A stretch of 64,000 nucleotides of DNA, taken from assembly GCF_000497575.1 (NCBI RefSeq), contig NZ_APJI01000006.1:124001-188000 (forward strand), given 5' to 3'. Positions 8,223 through 17,327 of this stretch are shown piece after piece. Every line of letters starts with the position of its first letter. The stretch's first letter is position 1. The position numbers and the translations under genes are program-made. Source of the stretch: Afipia sp. OHSU_II-C1. Its GTDB lineage: Bacteria > Pseudomonadota > Alphaproteobacteria > Rhizobiales > Xanthobacteraceae. Under the pieces are notes generated by a model. The model saw nothing but the letters and a program-made list of their open reading frames with translations. It ran no database searches and was not told where the DNA came from.

Positions 8223-9320
8223 ATGTCCGCTTCCAAACTCTTCGATCCCTACAAGCTCGGCGCCGTCACCCTCACCAATCGCGCCGTCATGGCTCCGCTG
8301 ACGCGCAATCGCGCACTCGCAGGCTTCGTGCCCAATCCGCTTGCCATCGAGTACTACGGCCAGCGCGCGTCTGCCGGACTGCTGATCACCGAAGCGAGCC
8401 AGGTTTCGCAGCAGGGCCAAGGCTATCAGGACACGCCCGGCATCTACACCAAGGAACAGGTCGCCGGCTGGCGCAAGGTCACCGACCGCGTGCATGAACG
8501 CGGCGGCCACATCTACATCCAGCTCTGGCATGTGGGACGCATTTCCCACACCACGTTGCAGGAGAACGGCGGCGCGCCCGTCGCGCCTTCGGCAATCCGC
8601 GCCAAGACCAAGACCTTCGTCGGCGGCGCCTTTGCCGATGTCTCCGAGCCTCGCGCACTCGAACTGAGCGAAATCCCCGGCATCATCGACAACTTCAAGC
8701 GCGCAGCCGCCAATGCACTGGAGGCCGGATTCGACGGCGTCGAAATCCACGGCGCAAACGGCTACCTGCTCGATCAGTTCGCCAAGGACGGTTCCAACAA
8801 ACGCACCGATGCCTACGGCGGTTCGATCGAAAACCGCGCACGCCTGATGATCGAAGTATCAAAGGCTGTGGCATCCGCTGCAGGCGCTGATCGCACCGGC
8901 ATCCGTATCTCGCCGGTGACACCCGCCAACGATGTTTCCGACAGCAACCCGCAGCCGCTGTTCGATCACATCGTCGATCAGCTCAACGCCCTGAAGCTGA
9001 TCTATATCCATGTCATCGAAGGCGCGACCGGCGGTCCCCGCGACATCGCGCCGTTCGACTATGATAGCCTGCGGAAGCGCTTCAGCGGCACCTACATCGC
9101 CAACAATGGCTACGACTTCAAACTGGCCACCGAAGTGCTGGACAGGAACAAGGCCGACCTGATCGCATTCGGCAAGCCGTTCATTTCAAATCCCGACCTC
9201 GTCGAACGTCTGAAGCTCGGTGCGCCGCTGAATGACTTTGACAAGGCGACGTTCTATGGCGGCGGCGCAAAGGGCTACACCGACTATCCCGCGCTCGGCC
9301 AGCAGGTCGCAGCCGAGTAA
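8223..9320 (+). CDS. Old Yellow Enzyme family alkene reductase (NemA-like)
   Basis: The 365-residue flavoprotein matches the NADH:flavin oxidoreductase/Old Yellow Enzyme family. It would reduce activated C=C bonds or nitro compounds with NAD(P)H via FMN in the cytoplasm. Visible blocks are the N-terminal LTNRAVMAPLTRNRA, QLWHVGRISH, the substrate-binding His/Asn pair HGANGYLLDQF (about residues 176-186) and the phosphate-binding end (AFGKPFISNPDLVERL). The length equals that of E. coli NemA. It stands alone with about 250 bases upstream and a terminator downstream. No NemR-like regulator lies next to it. Confidence 0.92.
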   Translation: MSASKLFDPYKLGAVTLTNRAVMAPLTRNRALAGFVPNPLAIEYYGQRASAGLLITEASQVSQQGQGYQDTPGIYTKEQVAGWRKVTDRVHERGGHIYIQLWHVGRISHTTLQENGGAPVAPSAIRAKTKTFVGGAFADVSEPRALELSEIPGIIDNFKRAAANALEAGFDGVEIHGANGYLLDQFAKDGSNKRTDAYGGSIENRARLMIEVSKAVASAAGADRTGIRISPVTPANDVSDSNPQPLFDHIVDQLNALKLIYIHVIEGATGGPRDIAPFDYDSLRKRFSGTYIANNGYDFKLATEVLDRNKADLIAFGKPFISNPDLVERLKLGAPLNDFDKATFYGGGAKGYTDYPALGQQVAAE

Positions 9321-9343
9321 GCGGCTCACGCATCTGGAATCAT

Positions 9344-9375
9344 AAAGGCCGGGCGATGTCCCGGCCTTTTCGCTT
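9344..9375 (+). terminator. rho-independent terminator after the OYE gene
   Basis: AAAGGCCGGG and CCCGGCCTTT form a 10-bp stem with a 5-base loop, followed by TCGCTT. The symmetric A/T flanks mean it could also stop the convergent small gene. Confidence 0.85.
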
Positions 9376-9390
9376 GGGGAATTCGGATGT

Positions 9391-9585
9391 CTATGCGGGA
9401 AGCGGATCCAGCCGCCCGGCGAGAAACCGCGTGGCGGCGCGCTCGGCCTCGCGCGCGTTCTTGAACACGCGGCCGTCGAGCGGATTGAATTTATGCACAG
9501 CCGCGAAGAACCGGAAACCGGAATTCTCGCGAACGACAATACCTGCGGCTTCCGAGCTGACTTCGATGATGTAGGTGTCCGACAT
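9391..9585 (-). CDS. small hypothetical protein
   Basis: A 64-residue product beginning MSDTYIIEVSSEAAGIVVREN, with strands typical of small SPOR- or DUF-like proteins of this clade (FRFFAAVHKFNPLDGRVFKNAREAERAATRF). The pattern resembles the DUF4170-type gene at 2131-2340 in its compact strand/helix layout, although the sequences differ. ATG at 9583-9585 is favoured over a start 13 codons upstream because the extra residues are basic and non-conserved in appearance. It converges on the OYE gene. Function unknown. Confidence 0.55.
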   Translation of the reverse strand: MSDTYIIEVSSEAAGIVVRENSGFRFFAAVHKFNPLDGRVFKNAREAERAATRFLAGRLDPLPA

Positions 9586-9965
9586 GTTTCTTATCCCGTG
9601 CCCCTTGGGGTTCCTCACGCGCAATAACTCCGAAGAGCTGAAAAGGTTTCAGCCCTGAATTGTCCACCACATCACTCGTCGTCCTCATCGCTATGCACAT
9701 CCCGGGCCAACACCTGAAGCCGGTATTCGGCCCAAAATGACGCAAAAGCGAACCTCCAGTGACTCCGGTCTGTGCAGACCGCCGAACCTGTAGGCGCTTC
9801 GCGCGACAGTTTTATAACTGGAATGTAGAGGCCGGAAGATCGTCGGCCATGCCGCGACAAAATAGCAATGCCGGTTCCGTTCAACGCGTCGAAACGGGAC
9901 GAACGAAGTCGTGCAACCGTCACAGTTGCGAAGAATTACCTAACACGTTGAGGAAGAATCACCCG
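9586..9965. other. intergenic region with one doubtful minus-strand frame
   Basis: About 380 bases between two minus-strand genes. An 83-codon minus-strand frame (9672-9923) ends with an acidic tail (HSDEDDE) but has no recognisable domain and no good ribosome binding site, so it is noted and not called. No repeat or terminator was seen. Confidence 0.35.
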
Positions 9966-10394
9966 TCAGACGCTGACGGACTGCGCTTGTTGCCGGATAA
10001 GCTGCGGACGGCCCGCGTCGTCGATCGCAACGTAGGTATAGTTCCCGTCAGTCACGAGAATCAGTTGCGATTCGTTTCGGCGTTGCACCCACGCCTCGAT
10101 ATGGACGGTGATCGAGGTGCGGCCGAGCCGGACCGTGGTGCAAAAAACCGACACGACGTCGCCGACATTGACCGGCTTGCGGAAAGTCATGGCTTCGATC
10201 GCGACCGTGACGGCGCGGCTCTGCGAAACCTTGGATGCAAAAATGCCGCCCGCAATATCCATCTGGCTGAGCAGCCAGCCGCCAAAAATATCACCGTTCT
10301 GATTGGTGTCCGCCGGCATCGCCATGGTGCGAATAGACAGCTCGCCTTCCGGCGCGGCCGGTGCTGGCGCAGCGTGAACGGGCGTGTCTGCCAT
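9966..10394 (-). CDS. acyl-CoA thioesterase, YciA-like hotdog protein
   Basis: The 142-residue protein is a single hotdog domain of the acyl-CoA thioesterase (YciA/BACH) family, hydrolysing acyl-CoA to free acid and CoA. The active-site segment DTNQNGDIFGGWLLSQMD (about residues 29-46) carries the family Asp and the GDIFGGW turn. A proline/alanine-rich tail of about 15 residues precedes it. The gene follows the multifunctional hydratase/dehydrogenase gene on the same strand with a 38-base gap and is probably the last member of the beta-oxidation operon, where it could relieve acyl-CoA build-up. Confidence 0.88.
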   Translation of the reverse strand: MADTPVHAAPAPAAPEGELSIRTMAMPADTNQNGDIFGGWLLSQMDIAGGIFASKVSQSRAVTVAIEAMTFRKPVNVGDVVSVFCTTVRLGRTSITVHIEAWVQRRNESQLILVTDGNYTYVAIDDAGRPQLIRQQAQSVSV

Positions 10395-10432
10395 CGATGA
10401 AATCCGTCAAATGGTACCGAACGAGAGTCTAC

Positions 10433-12520
10433 TCAGGCGAACGTATCCCACCCGGCATCCGGTTTAAAGCGGTCGCCGAATTTTGCCTCCAGGGCTTTCA
10501 GTGCAGCGGCGACGTTGGCACCGCCACGCGTGCGCGCATAATTGAGCGGCCCGCCGCGGAACGGCGCGTAGCCGGTGCCGAAGATCATCGCGCCGTCCAC
10601 CACATCGCCGTTCTCGACAATGCCTTCGCGCAGACAGGCGACGCAGACATTCGACATCGGCAGGATGAGGCGGTCGATCATCTCCTCGGTGGGCTGCACC
10701 GGCGACGGCAGCTTCACCGCCTTGCCGTCCTTCCACTCGTAGAATCCCTTGCCGGTCTTGCGGCCAAGCTCGCCCTTCTTGACCTTGTCGCGCAGCCAGT
10801 CCGGCGCGGCGGGCAATGCCTTATCGCCGAACTTCGAACGCAGCATGTCGCCGACCGCTAGACAGATATCGAGCCCGACCTGATCGGCCAGCTCGATCGG
10901 CCCCATGGGCATGCCGAACTTCTCCGCCGCGGCGTCGATCACCGCCTTGTCCACCTTCTCGTCGAGCATCACCATCGCTTCCAGCATGTATGGCGTCAGC
11001 GCGCGGTTGACGAGGAAGCCCGGCGAACTCTTCACCGGCAGCGGCAGGCGGTCGATAGCGCCGACGAACTTCACGGCCGCCGCCAGTGCATGCGGATCGA
11101 CCGCGTCGTGGCTCACCACCTCGACGAGTTGCAGGCGCGACACCGGATTGAAGAAATGCAGGCCCAAAAGCCGCTCGGGGTTTTTCAGCGTGGTGCGCAG
11201 ATCCTGCAATGGAATGCTGGATGTGTTGGTCGCAAGGATCGCGCCGGGTTTCATGACAGGCTCGAGCCCGGCATAGACCTTCTGTTTCAGTTCGAGCTTT
11301 TCCGGCACCGCCTCGATAATGAGATCGGCATTGCGCACGCCTTCCCCGGTCATATCCGGCATCAACCGGTCGAGCGCATCGCGCAGATCGGTCTTTTTGC
11401 GGATGATCTTGCCGAACAGGTCCGCCGCCCGCTTGATCGCGCCGGCGATCGGTTCGGCCTTCATGTCGGCCAGCGTCACGCGCAGGCCCTGATAAGCACA
11501 CCATGCGGCGATGTCGCCGCCCATCGCACCCGCGCCGATAACATGAACATGCTTCACGGTGTTGCGGCCGTCCGCGAGCTTCTTCATCTGCTCGCGCAGG
11601 AAGAACACGCGGATCAGATTCTGCGCGGTCGGCGTCACCATCAGATTGGCGAACGAGACTTGCTCCGCCGCCAGCATCGCCTTGCAGTCGCCGCCGTGCT
11701 TTTCCCACAGATCGATCAGCGCGTAAGGCGCGGGATAATGCTCCTTCGGCGCCGTCTTCGCCGCCTCGCCGCGCATGCGGTTCGCGAGCAGGCCGCGCAC
11801 CGGGCCGAGATTCATCGCTTTCGCAAGCAGGCTCTGCCTGTGCGGCCGCAGCCGCCCGAAGATCGCGTCCTTTACGGCATTTCGGACATGACGCTCCTGC
11901 GTCACGGCATCGACCAGGCCCAGCGACTTCGCCTTGCGCGCATCGATGGTCTTGCCGGTCAGCATCATCGTCATGGCTTCGAGCGGACTGACGAGATGGG
12001 TGAACCGCGCGGTGCCGCCAAGCCCCGGATGCAGGCCGAGCATCACTTCGGGAAATCCGAAGCGCGCATTGTCGATGGCGATGCGCGTGTCGCACGCCAG
12101 CGCCACTTCGAGGCCGCCGCCGAGACAGAAGCCGTGGATCACCGCGACGCTCGGAACCTTGAGCGCTTCCAGCCGGTCGACCACCGCATGGGCACGCGCC
12201 ATTCGGGGTTCGACCTCGCGCGGATCGGTCACGCCGCGAAACTCGTTGACGTCGGCGCCCGCGATGAAGCCCGACGGCTTCGCCGAGCGAATGACAATGC
12301 CTGCGGGGCGGTCCTGCTCCAGCGCGGCAATCACGGTCTCGAATTCTTCGAGCACGTTCGCAGACAGCGTGTTGGCGCTGGTCCCTTCGCGGTCGAACAG
12401 CAGCCAGGCGATGCCGTCGCCGTCGCGTGTCAGCTTGAAGTTCCTGTACGGCCCCGCCGCCGGCTCCGGTCCGAGTTCGAGGACGCGGTCCTTGAGAACA
12501 TCCATGATGCGTGAGTCCAT
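10433..12520 (-). CDS. fadJ: enoyl-CoA hydratase / 3-hydroxyacyl-CoA dehydrogenase (FadJ/FadB type)
   Basis: The 695-residue multifunctional protein has an N-terminal crotonase domain (about 15-200, with FIAGADVNEF for oxyanion-hole contacts and the FGFPEVMLGLHPGLGG block with the catalytic acid). An NAD-binding 3-hydroxyacyl-CoA dehydrogenase domain follows (from about 328, HVIGAGAMGGD), with HFFNPV and the C-terminal dehydrogenase repeats. It hydrates 2-enoyl-CoA and oxidises the product to 3-ketoacyl-CoA. The gene lies 10 bases downstream of the thiolase gene in a fadE-thiolase-fadJ order, so the three catalyse successive turns of beta-oxidation. Whether it functions as FadB or FadJ cannot be read from sequence. 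Confidence 0.93.
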   Translation of the reverse strand: MDSRIMDVLKDRVLELGPEPAAGPYRNFKLTRDGDGIAWLLFDREGTSANTLSANVLEEFETVIAALEQDRPAGIVIRSAKPSGFIAGADVNEFRGVTDPREVEPRMARAHAVVDRLEALKVPSVAVIHGFCLGGGLEVALACDTRIAIDNARFGFPEVMLGLHPGLGGTARFTHLVSPLEAMTMMLTGKTIDARKAKSLGLVDAVTQERHVRNAVKDAIFGRLRPHRQSLLAKAMNLGPVRGLLANRMRGEAAKTAPKEHYPAPYALIDLWEKHGGDCKAMLAAEQVSFANLMVTPTAQNLIRVFFLREQMKKLADGRNTVKHVHVIGAGAMGGDIAAWCAYQGLRVTLADMKAEPIAGAIKRAADLFGKIIRKKTDLRDALDRLMPDMTGEGVRNADLIIEAVPEKLELKQKVYAGLEPVMKPGAILATNTSSIPLQDLRTTLKNPERLLGLHFFNPVSRLQLVEVVSHDAVDPHALAAAVKFVGAIDRLPLPVKSSPGFLVNRALTPYMLEAMVMLDEKVDKAVIDAAAEKFGMPMGPIELADQVGLDICLAVGDMLRSKFGDKALPAAPDWLRDKVKKGELGRKTGKGFYEWKDGKAVKLPSPVQPTEEMIDRLILPMSNVCVACLREGIVENGDVVDGAMIFGTGYAPFRGGPLNYARTRGGANVAAALKALEAKFGDRFKPDAGWDTFA

Positions 12521-12530
12521 GTCCGTTCCC

Positions 12531-13814
12531 TTACACTGTCTCGATCAGCATGGCGCCGCCGAGGCCGCCGCCAATGCATTCCGTGGCGATGCCACGCCGG
12601 GTGCCAAGCCGCTTCATGGCGTTGACCAGATGCAGCACGATGCGGTTTCCGCTGGTGCCGACCGGATGGCCGAGGCTGATCGCGCCGCCATCGACATTGA
12701 GCCGCGCGCGATCGATTTCACCCGCTGCACCGTCGAGACCCAGCACCTCGCGGCAGAACTTGTCGTCGTTCCATGCCGCCAGACATGCCAGCACCTGCGA
12801 GGCGAACGCCTCGTTGATCTCCCAGGTCTCGATGTCCTGAAGCTTCAACTTGTTGCGCTTCATGAGCTCGGTCGATGACAGTACCGGGCCGAAACCCATG
12901 ATGCTGGGATCGAGGCCCGCCCATTGGCTGTCGACAATAATCGCTTTCGGCTTGAGGCCGTATTTGTTGACAGCGTCCTCGGACGCCAGAATGATCCAGC
13001 AGGCGCCGTCGGTGATCTGCGACGAGTTGCCCGGCGTCACCTGCCCCCACGGCCGCTCGAAGGCGGGCTTAAGTCTTGCCAGCTTGTCCACCGACGAATC
13101 GGGCCGCACGCCATCGTCATGGTCGTAGAACTTGCCATCGCGCGCGAACGAGGTCTCGACCTCGCCTTTCAGGAATCCCTGCTCCTGCGCATTCGCCAGC
13201 CGCCGGTGACTTTCCACCGCATAGGCATCGGCCTGCTCGCGCGTCACGCCCATCAGATGGGCGATGACCTCGGCAGTCTGCCCCATGTTCAGATCGGTGA
13301 TCGGATCGGTCAGCCCGCGCTCCAGCCCGATGATCGGCTTGAAATATGCCGGCCGTGCTTTCAGGAACGCGGTAATCCTCGAGAGGGTATCCTTCGCAGT
13401 TGCAAGCTTCGCGAACCAGCGCACGCCTGACTGCGGAAACACCAGCGGCGCGTAGCTCAGGGCCTCCGCGCCGCCTGCCAGGATCATGTCGGCCTTGCCA
13501 GCCTCGATATAGCGATAGGCGGTATCGATCGACTGCATGCCGGAGCCGCAATTGATCTGCACGGTGAACGCCACCATGCGCTCACCCATGCCGAGGCGAA
13601 GCGCTGCGACACGCGCCGGATTCATCTCGTCGGCGATGACATTGACGCAGCCGAGAATGACCTGATCGAACGCGCCCGGCGCGAACGGCTGCCGGGCCAG
13701 TAATGGCCGCCCGGCCTGAACTGCGAGATCGACCGGGGTGAATGGCCCCGGACCGCCTTGTGCTTTCAGGAACGGCGTGCGTGCACCGTCAACGATATAA
13801 ACCGGACGCGCCAT
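12531..13814 (-). CDS. fadI: acetyl-CoA C-acyltransferase (thiolase, FadI/FadA type)
   Basis: The 427-residue thiolase cleaves 3-ketoacyl-CoA with CoA to acetyl-CoA and a shortened acyl-CoA. The acylated cysteine is Cys89 (INCGSGMQS), the histidine base is near residue 383 (LGHPVGTSG) and the second catalytic cysteine near 413 (TECIGGGLGGA). The length suits the FadI-like class. The start codon overlaps the stop of the upstream acyl-CoA dehydrogenase gene (ATGA), which indicates translational coupling. With the downstream fadJ it forms the classic pair whose products associate in other bacteria. Confidence 0.93.
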   Translation of the reverse strand: MARPVYIVDGARTPFLKAQGGPGPFTPVDLAVQAGRPLLARQPFAPGAFDQVILGCVNVIADEMNPARVAALRLGMGERMVAFTVQINCGSGMQSIDTAYRYIEAGKADMILAGGAEALSYAPLVFPQSGVRWFAKLATAKDTLSRITAFLKARPAYFKPIIGLERGLTDPITDLNMGQTAEVIAHLMGVTREQADAYAVESHRRLANAQEQGFLKGEVETSFARDGKFYDHDDGVRPDSSVDKLARLKPAFERPWGQVTPGNSSQITDGACWIILASEDAVNKYGLKPKAIIVDSQWAGLDPSIMGFGPVLSSTELMKRNKLKLQDIETWEINEAFASQVLACLAAWNDDKFCREVLGLDGAAGEIDRARLNVDGGAISLGHPVGTSGNRIVLHLVNAMKRLGTRRGIATECIGGGLGGAMLIETV

Positions 13815-16090
13815 CAGCTTGCCGCGCGGTCCGGCGACGTCTGTTTGAGATCTGGTTGTTTCAGATCCTGCCGCTTCCTGTAGATCGGCGACAACGCTTC
13901 GGGCGCGAAATCATCGACTTCGATCACCAGCGCAACCGCATCGTGCGCCGCCTTGAGCTTTGCGCCTTCGTCGGCGGTGATGACGCCTTTCTTCACGGCT
14001 TCGCTCCAGTCTCGGATTTTTGCGGCATGCATTTTCTTCTCGATCGGCTCGTTGGCGGTGACCAGCAGGAACGCGCGCTCAAGCCGCGCCAGCGGCCCGT
14101 CGTCATTGGCATGATAAAGTCCTGCCGTCAGCCGGTCACGCACCGCGCCCGGCGCGAGGATCAGTTGCGCGCAGCGGCTCACAACCTTGTCCGACGGGCC
14201 CAGCGGATTGGCGCCGAGCGGCTGAATCAGGAATTTCAGGATCACGCCGACGAAGCGGTTCGGCAGATTGGCGATCACTTCCGCAAGACGGTTCTCGATG
14301 GTGCGGATGCCGTTGGCCATCACCCATTCGAGCGCGGCGAAATCGGCTTCCTGACGGCCCTCCTCCTCCCAGCGCTTCAGCGCCGCCGACAGCAGATACA
14401 ATTCGGAGAGAATGTCGCCGAGCCTTGCCGACAGCATTTCCTTGCGCTTGAGCGCACCGCCGAGCGTTAGCAGCGCCATGTCGGAGCACAGCGCAAACGC
14501 TGCCGAGTAACGCGAGAGTTGGCGGTAGTAACCGGTCGCGGCGCCAGCCTCGGGCGCCGGAGCAAACGTGCCGCCGGTCCAGCTTCGGCCCCAGGCCCGG
14601 AATGTATTGGTGATGGCGTGGCCGACATGCTTCCAGAACGACGCGTCGAAATCGGCCAGACCCTTTTTCTGGTCGGGATCGCCGATCGCATTCATTTCGC
14701 TGAGCAGATAAGGGTGCGCGCGCACCGATCCCTGCCCGAACACAATGAGATTGCGGGTCAGGATGTTGGCGCCCTCCACCGTGATGGCGACCGGCACCGA
14801 GCGGTAGAGATTGCCCATGTAGTTCTGCGGCCCGTCGATCACGGCCTTGCCGCCATGAATATCCATCGCGTCATCCACCGTGATGCGTAGGCGCTCGGTG
14901 GCGTGCAGCTTCATGATGCCCGACACGACGGCCGGATGAATGCCCTGATTGAGCGCGGCGCAGGTCAGCCGGCGCGCGGCGTCGAGCTGATAGGCCGTGC
15001 CTGCGATGCGCGCCAGCGGCTCCTCGATGCCCTCGAACTTTCCAATCGGGACATGGAATTGCTCGCGGATGCGCGCATAGGCCCCGGTGGCGCGCGCGCA
15101 ATACGCAGCGCCAGCGGAGGACTGCGACGGTAGCGAGATGCCGCGGCCTGCGGCTAGCGCCGTCATCAGCATCTTCCAGCCCTGACCGATGCGCTCCTGT
15201 CCGCCGATGATGAAGTCCATCGGAATGAAAACGTCCTTGCCCCAGTTCGGACCGTTCTGGAACACCTGCATCGCCGGAAGATGGCGATGACCGATGCTGA
15301 CACCCGGCAAATCAGTCGGAATCAGCGCCACCGTGATGCCGAGTTCTTCCTCGCTGCCAATCAGGTGATCTGGATCGTAGGCCTTGAACGCAAGACCAAG
15401 CAGCGTCGCCACCGGCCCGAGCGTGATGTAGCGCTTGTGCCAGTTCAGCCGCAGGCCGAGTGTCTCCTTGCCGTTGAACGTGCCCTTACAGATGATGCCG
15501 GTGTCGATCATCGACGCGGCGTCGGAGCCGGCTTCCGGGCTGGTCAATCCGAAGCAGGGAATCTCGCGGCCCTCAGCAAGGCCCGGCAGCCACTTGTCCC
15601 GCTGCTCCTTGGTGCCGAAGTGCATCAGGAGTTCACCCGGCCCGAGCGAGTTGGGCACCATCACAGTGACCGCCGCGGTCACCGACCGCGACGAAATTTT
15701 CCGCACCACTTCCGAATGTGCATAGGGCGAGAAGCCGAGGCCGCCATAGTCCTTCGGGATAATCATGCCGAGGAATTTGTTGCGCTTGATGAACTCCCAG
15801 ACTTCGGGCGGCAGATCGCGCCATTCCCAGTTCACCTTCCACTCGTCGACCATCTCGCAAAGCTGCTCGACCGGGCCGTTCAGGAAGGCCATCTCTTCGT
15901 CGGTGAGCTTTGCCGGAGCGAAGGCCAGGAGCTTCGACCAGTCGGGATTGCCGGTGAAAAGATCGGCGTCCCACCAAACGTCGCCGGCCTCGAGCGCCTC
16001 GCGCTCGGTGTCGGACATCGGCGGCAGCGCCTTGTGCGCCCACGCGAAGATCGGACGGGTGATGAGATCGCGGCGGAAGGAGAAGCTCAT
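13814..16090 (-). CDS. fadE: acyl-CoA dehydrogenase FadE
   Basis: The 758-residue protein belongs to the long FadE type of acyl-CoA dehydrogenase (E. coli FadE has 814 residues), with a central ACAD domain (CFGLTSPEAGSDA and the SHTA-like substrate region) and the extra C-terminal DUF1974 domain of about 280 residues. It introduces the trans-2 double bond into acyl-CoA, passing electrons through FAD. I chose ATG at 16088-16090, preceded by AAAGGAT; the in-frame ATG 36 bases upstream would put that site within the coding region. It opens a four-gene beta-oxidation operon and overlaps the next gene by ATGA. A paired-hairpin repeat lies upstream. Confidence 0.92.
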   Translation of the reverse strand: MSFSFRRDLITRPIFAWAHKALPPMSDTEREALEAGDVWWDADLFTGNPDWSKLLAFAPAKLTDEEMAFLNGPVEQLCEMVDEWKVNWEWRDLPPEVWEFIKRNKFLGMIIPKDYGGLGFSPYAHSEVVRKISSRSVTAAVTVMVPNSLGPGELLMHFGTKEQRDKWLPGLAEGREIPCFGLTSPEAGSDAASMIDTGIICKGTFNGKETLGLRLNWHKRYITLGPVATLLGLAFKAYDPDHLIGSEEELGITVALIPTDLPGVSIGHRHLPAMQVFQNGPNWGKDVFIPMDFIIGGQERIGQGWKMLMTALAAGRGISLPSQSSAGAAYCARATGAYARIREQFHVPIGKFEGIEEPLARIAGTAYQLDAARRLTCAALNQGIHPAVVSGIMKLHATERLRITVDDAMDIHGGKAVIDGPQNYMGNLYRSVPVAITVEGANILTRNLIVFGQGSVRAHPYLLSEMNAIGDPDQKKGLADFDASFWKHVGHAITNTFRAWGRSWTGGTFAPAPEAGAATGYYRQLSRYSAAFALCSDMALLTLGGALKRKEMLSARLGDILSELYLLSAALKRWEEEGRQEADFAALEWVMANGIRTIENRLAEVIANLPNRFVGVILKFLIQPLGANPLGPSDKVVSRCAQLILAPGAVRDRLTAGLYHANDDGPLARLERAFLLVTANEPIEKKMHAAKIRDWSEAVKKGVITADEGAKLKAAHDAVALVIEVDDFAPEALSPIYRKRQDLKQPDLKQTSPDRAAS

Positions 16091-16193
16091 GGGACGATCC
16101 TTTTGTGGAAAGGCCAGCGTAACCACGGGGCTGAAATGCTAGGGCATGAACCCGAAATGCGGGAGTGGATTTCGTTTAGATCATGCCTCAACG

Positions 16194-16357
16194 CTAGTGA
16201 TCCGGTTCTGACATTCGTATCACATCTTTCGCAGGCCCCTTTACGAATGTCAGAACCAAAGGATCACTAGAAATCATAATTTGCTAGTGTCCTTCGTATC
16301 CGACGTTTGCACGGGAGGCGCCGCAAGATGAAGCAAACGTCGGATACGGGACACTAG
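16194..16357. repeat. paired bulged-hairpin repeat, copy 1
   Basis: Two long hairpins stand in tandem. Hairpin A pairs 16194-16219 with 16242-16270 over 26 bp, with a 3-base bulge (AAA) on its right arm after the outer CTAGTGATCC. Hairpin B pairs 16284-16310 with 16333-16357 over 25 bp, with a 2-base bulge (TT) on its left arm after the outer CTAGTGTCC. The AT-rich spacer AAATCATAATTTG joins them. Both bulges face the spacer. A second element of the same design lies at 17160-17327. Resembles dispersed palindromes I associate with Bradyrhizobium-like genomes. Confidence 0.85.
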
Positions 16358-16523
16358 CGGCGGCAATGCTGAAAACCAGCTTCGGCGGTGTGTCGCGTTT
16401 GAAGCGAAAGCCCCCAAAAATACCTACGTTTCAGTAACCTGCACGGCGGCGCAACGTTCCGCGCCGGCCAGCTAAACAATCGGCAAGACTTAAAAAATCA
16501 CCAAGACTTGAGCCAAAATGCCG

Positions 16524-17141
16524 CTACCGCGGCCGGATCATCTCGAACATCACGTCGGGCCGGATCTGGGCATAGTCGCCCATTCGCCCGGCGCGCAGGA
16601 TCGGATAGGCCTCGGCGGTCTGGTAGACGCCGTCCCTGATCAGGCTCTTGTCGATATGGACTGCGACAACTTCACCGAAGGTGACCCAGGCGTCGGCCTT
16701 TTTACCGTCGGCGCCCTCGAGCTGGATCATCTGGGTCAATTTGCACTCGAACGAGACGAGACTCTCGCCGACCCGCGGCACGTCGACCTTACGCGACGGG
16801 GCTTTGGTCAGTCCCGAAATCGTGAACTCGTCGGTCTCGTGCGGCACGCTCGCCGACGTCATGTTCATCTGTTCGGCGACGTGCTTGGTCACCAGATTCC
16901 AGGTGAACTCCCTGGTCTCCTGGATGTTGGCGACGCTGTCCTTCCAGCCGGTCGAGGAAAAGCCGATGATCGGCGGCACATAGCAGAACGCATTGAAGAA
17001 GCTGTAGGGCGCGAGATTGACGTGTCCCTTGGCATCCTTCGATGAAATCCAGCCGATCGGCCGGGGACCGACGATGGCATTGAAGGGATCGTGTCGGAGG
17101 CCGTGACCCTGGGAAGGTTCGTAATAATGAAAATCAGCCAT
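16524..17141 (-). CDS. flavin reductase family protein (DIM6/NTAB)
   Basis: The 205-residue protein fits the flavin reductase-like FMN-binding split-barrel family. It shows the FMN-binding start (RPIGWISSKDAKGHVNLAPY), YSFFNAFCYVPPIIGFSS, the FTWNLVTKHVAEQMN strand and a C-terminal AGRMGDYAQI block. Such enzymes reduce FMN or FAD with NAD(P)H and often serve a two-component monooxygenase. No monooxygenase gene is adjacent. The gene is alone between two paired-hairpin repeats in the same orientation (16194-16357 and 17160-17327). A decayed relative lies at 60263-60690. Confidence 0.88.
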   Translation of the reverse strand: MADFHYYEPSQGHGLRHDPFNAIVGPRPIGWISSKDAKGHVNLAPYSFFNAFCYVPPIIGFSSTGWKDSVANIQETREFTWNLVTKHVAEQMNMTSASVPHETDEFTISGLTKAPSRKVDVPRVGESLVSFECKLTQMIQLEGADGKKADAWVTFGEVVAVHIDKSLIRDGVYQTAEAYPILRAGRMGDYAQIRPDVMFEMIRPR

Positions 17142-17159
17142 GACCTGCTTTGCCTTGCC

Positions 17160-17327
17160 TGGTGGAGTGGATTTGACATTTCGCGCCCCGCTGGCAGCGA
17201 GTCCCCAAAGCGAATGTCAAATCCTAAACTCCACCAGAAACTTATATTTTGCTAGTGGTTCTTTGATTCTAACATTCGCAGGAATGCCTGCTGAAACGCG
17301 ATGCGAATGTTAGAATCGGACCACTAG
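17160..17327. repeat. paired bulged-hairpin repeat, copy 2
   Basis: Same architecture as 16194-16357 but different stem sequence. Hairpin A pairs TGGTGGAGT and GGATTTGACATT (17160-17180) with 17213-17236, with a TAA bulge on the right arm. Hairpin B pairs 17252-17280 with 17302-17327 (outer CTAGTGGT, inner GATTCTAACATTCGCA), with a TTT bulge on the left arm. The spacer is GAAACTTATATTTTG. The orientation is the same as copy 1. The final CTAG contains the stop codon of the TetR gene at 17324-17950. Confidence 0.85.

Noticed and set aside
9672-9923. 83-codon minus-strand frame as a gene
   Set aside because: No ribosome binding site, no recognised domain; only the acidic C-terminal tail looks protein-like.
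11090-12514. 474-codon plus-strand frame opposite fadJ
   Set aside because: Shadow of a well-supported gene; Arg/His-rich composition and no recognisable family.
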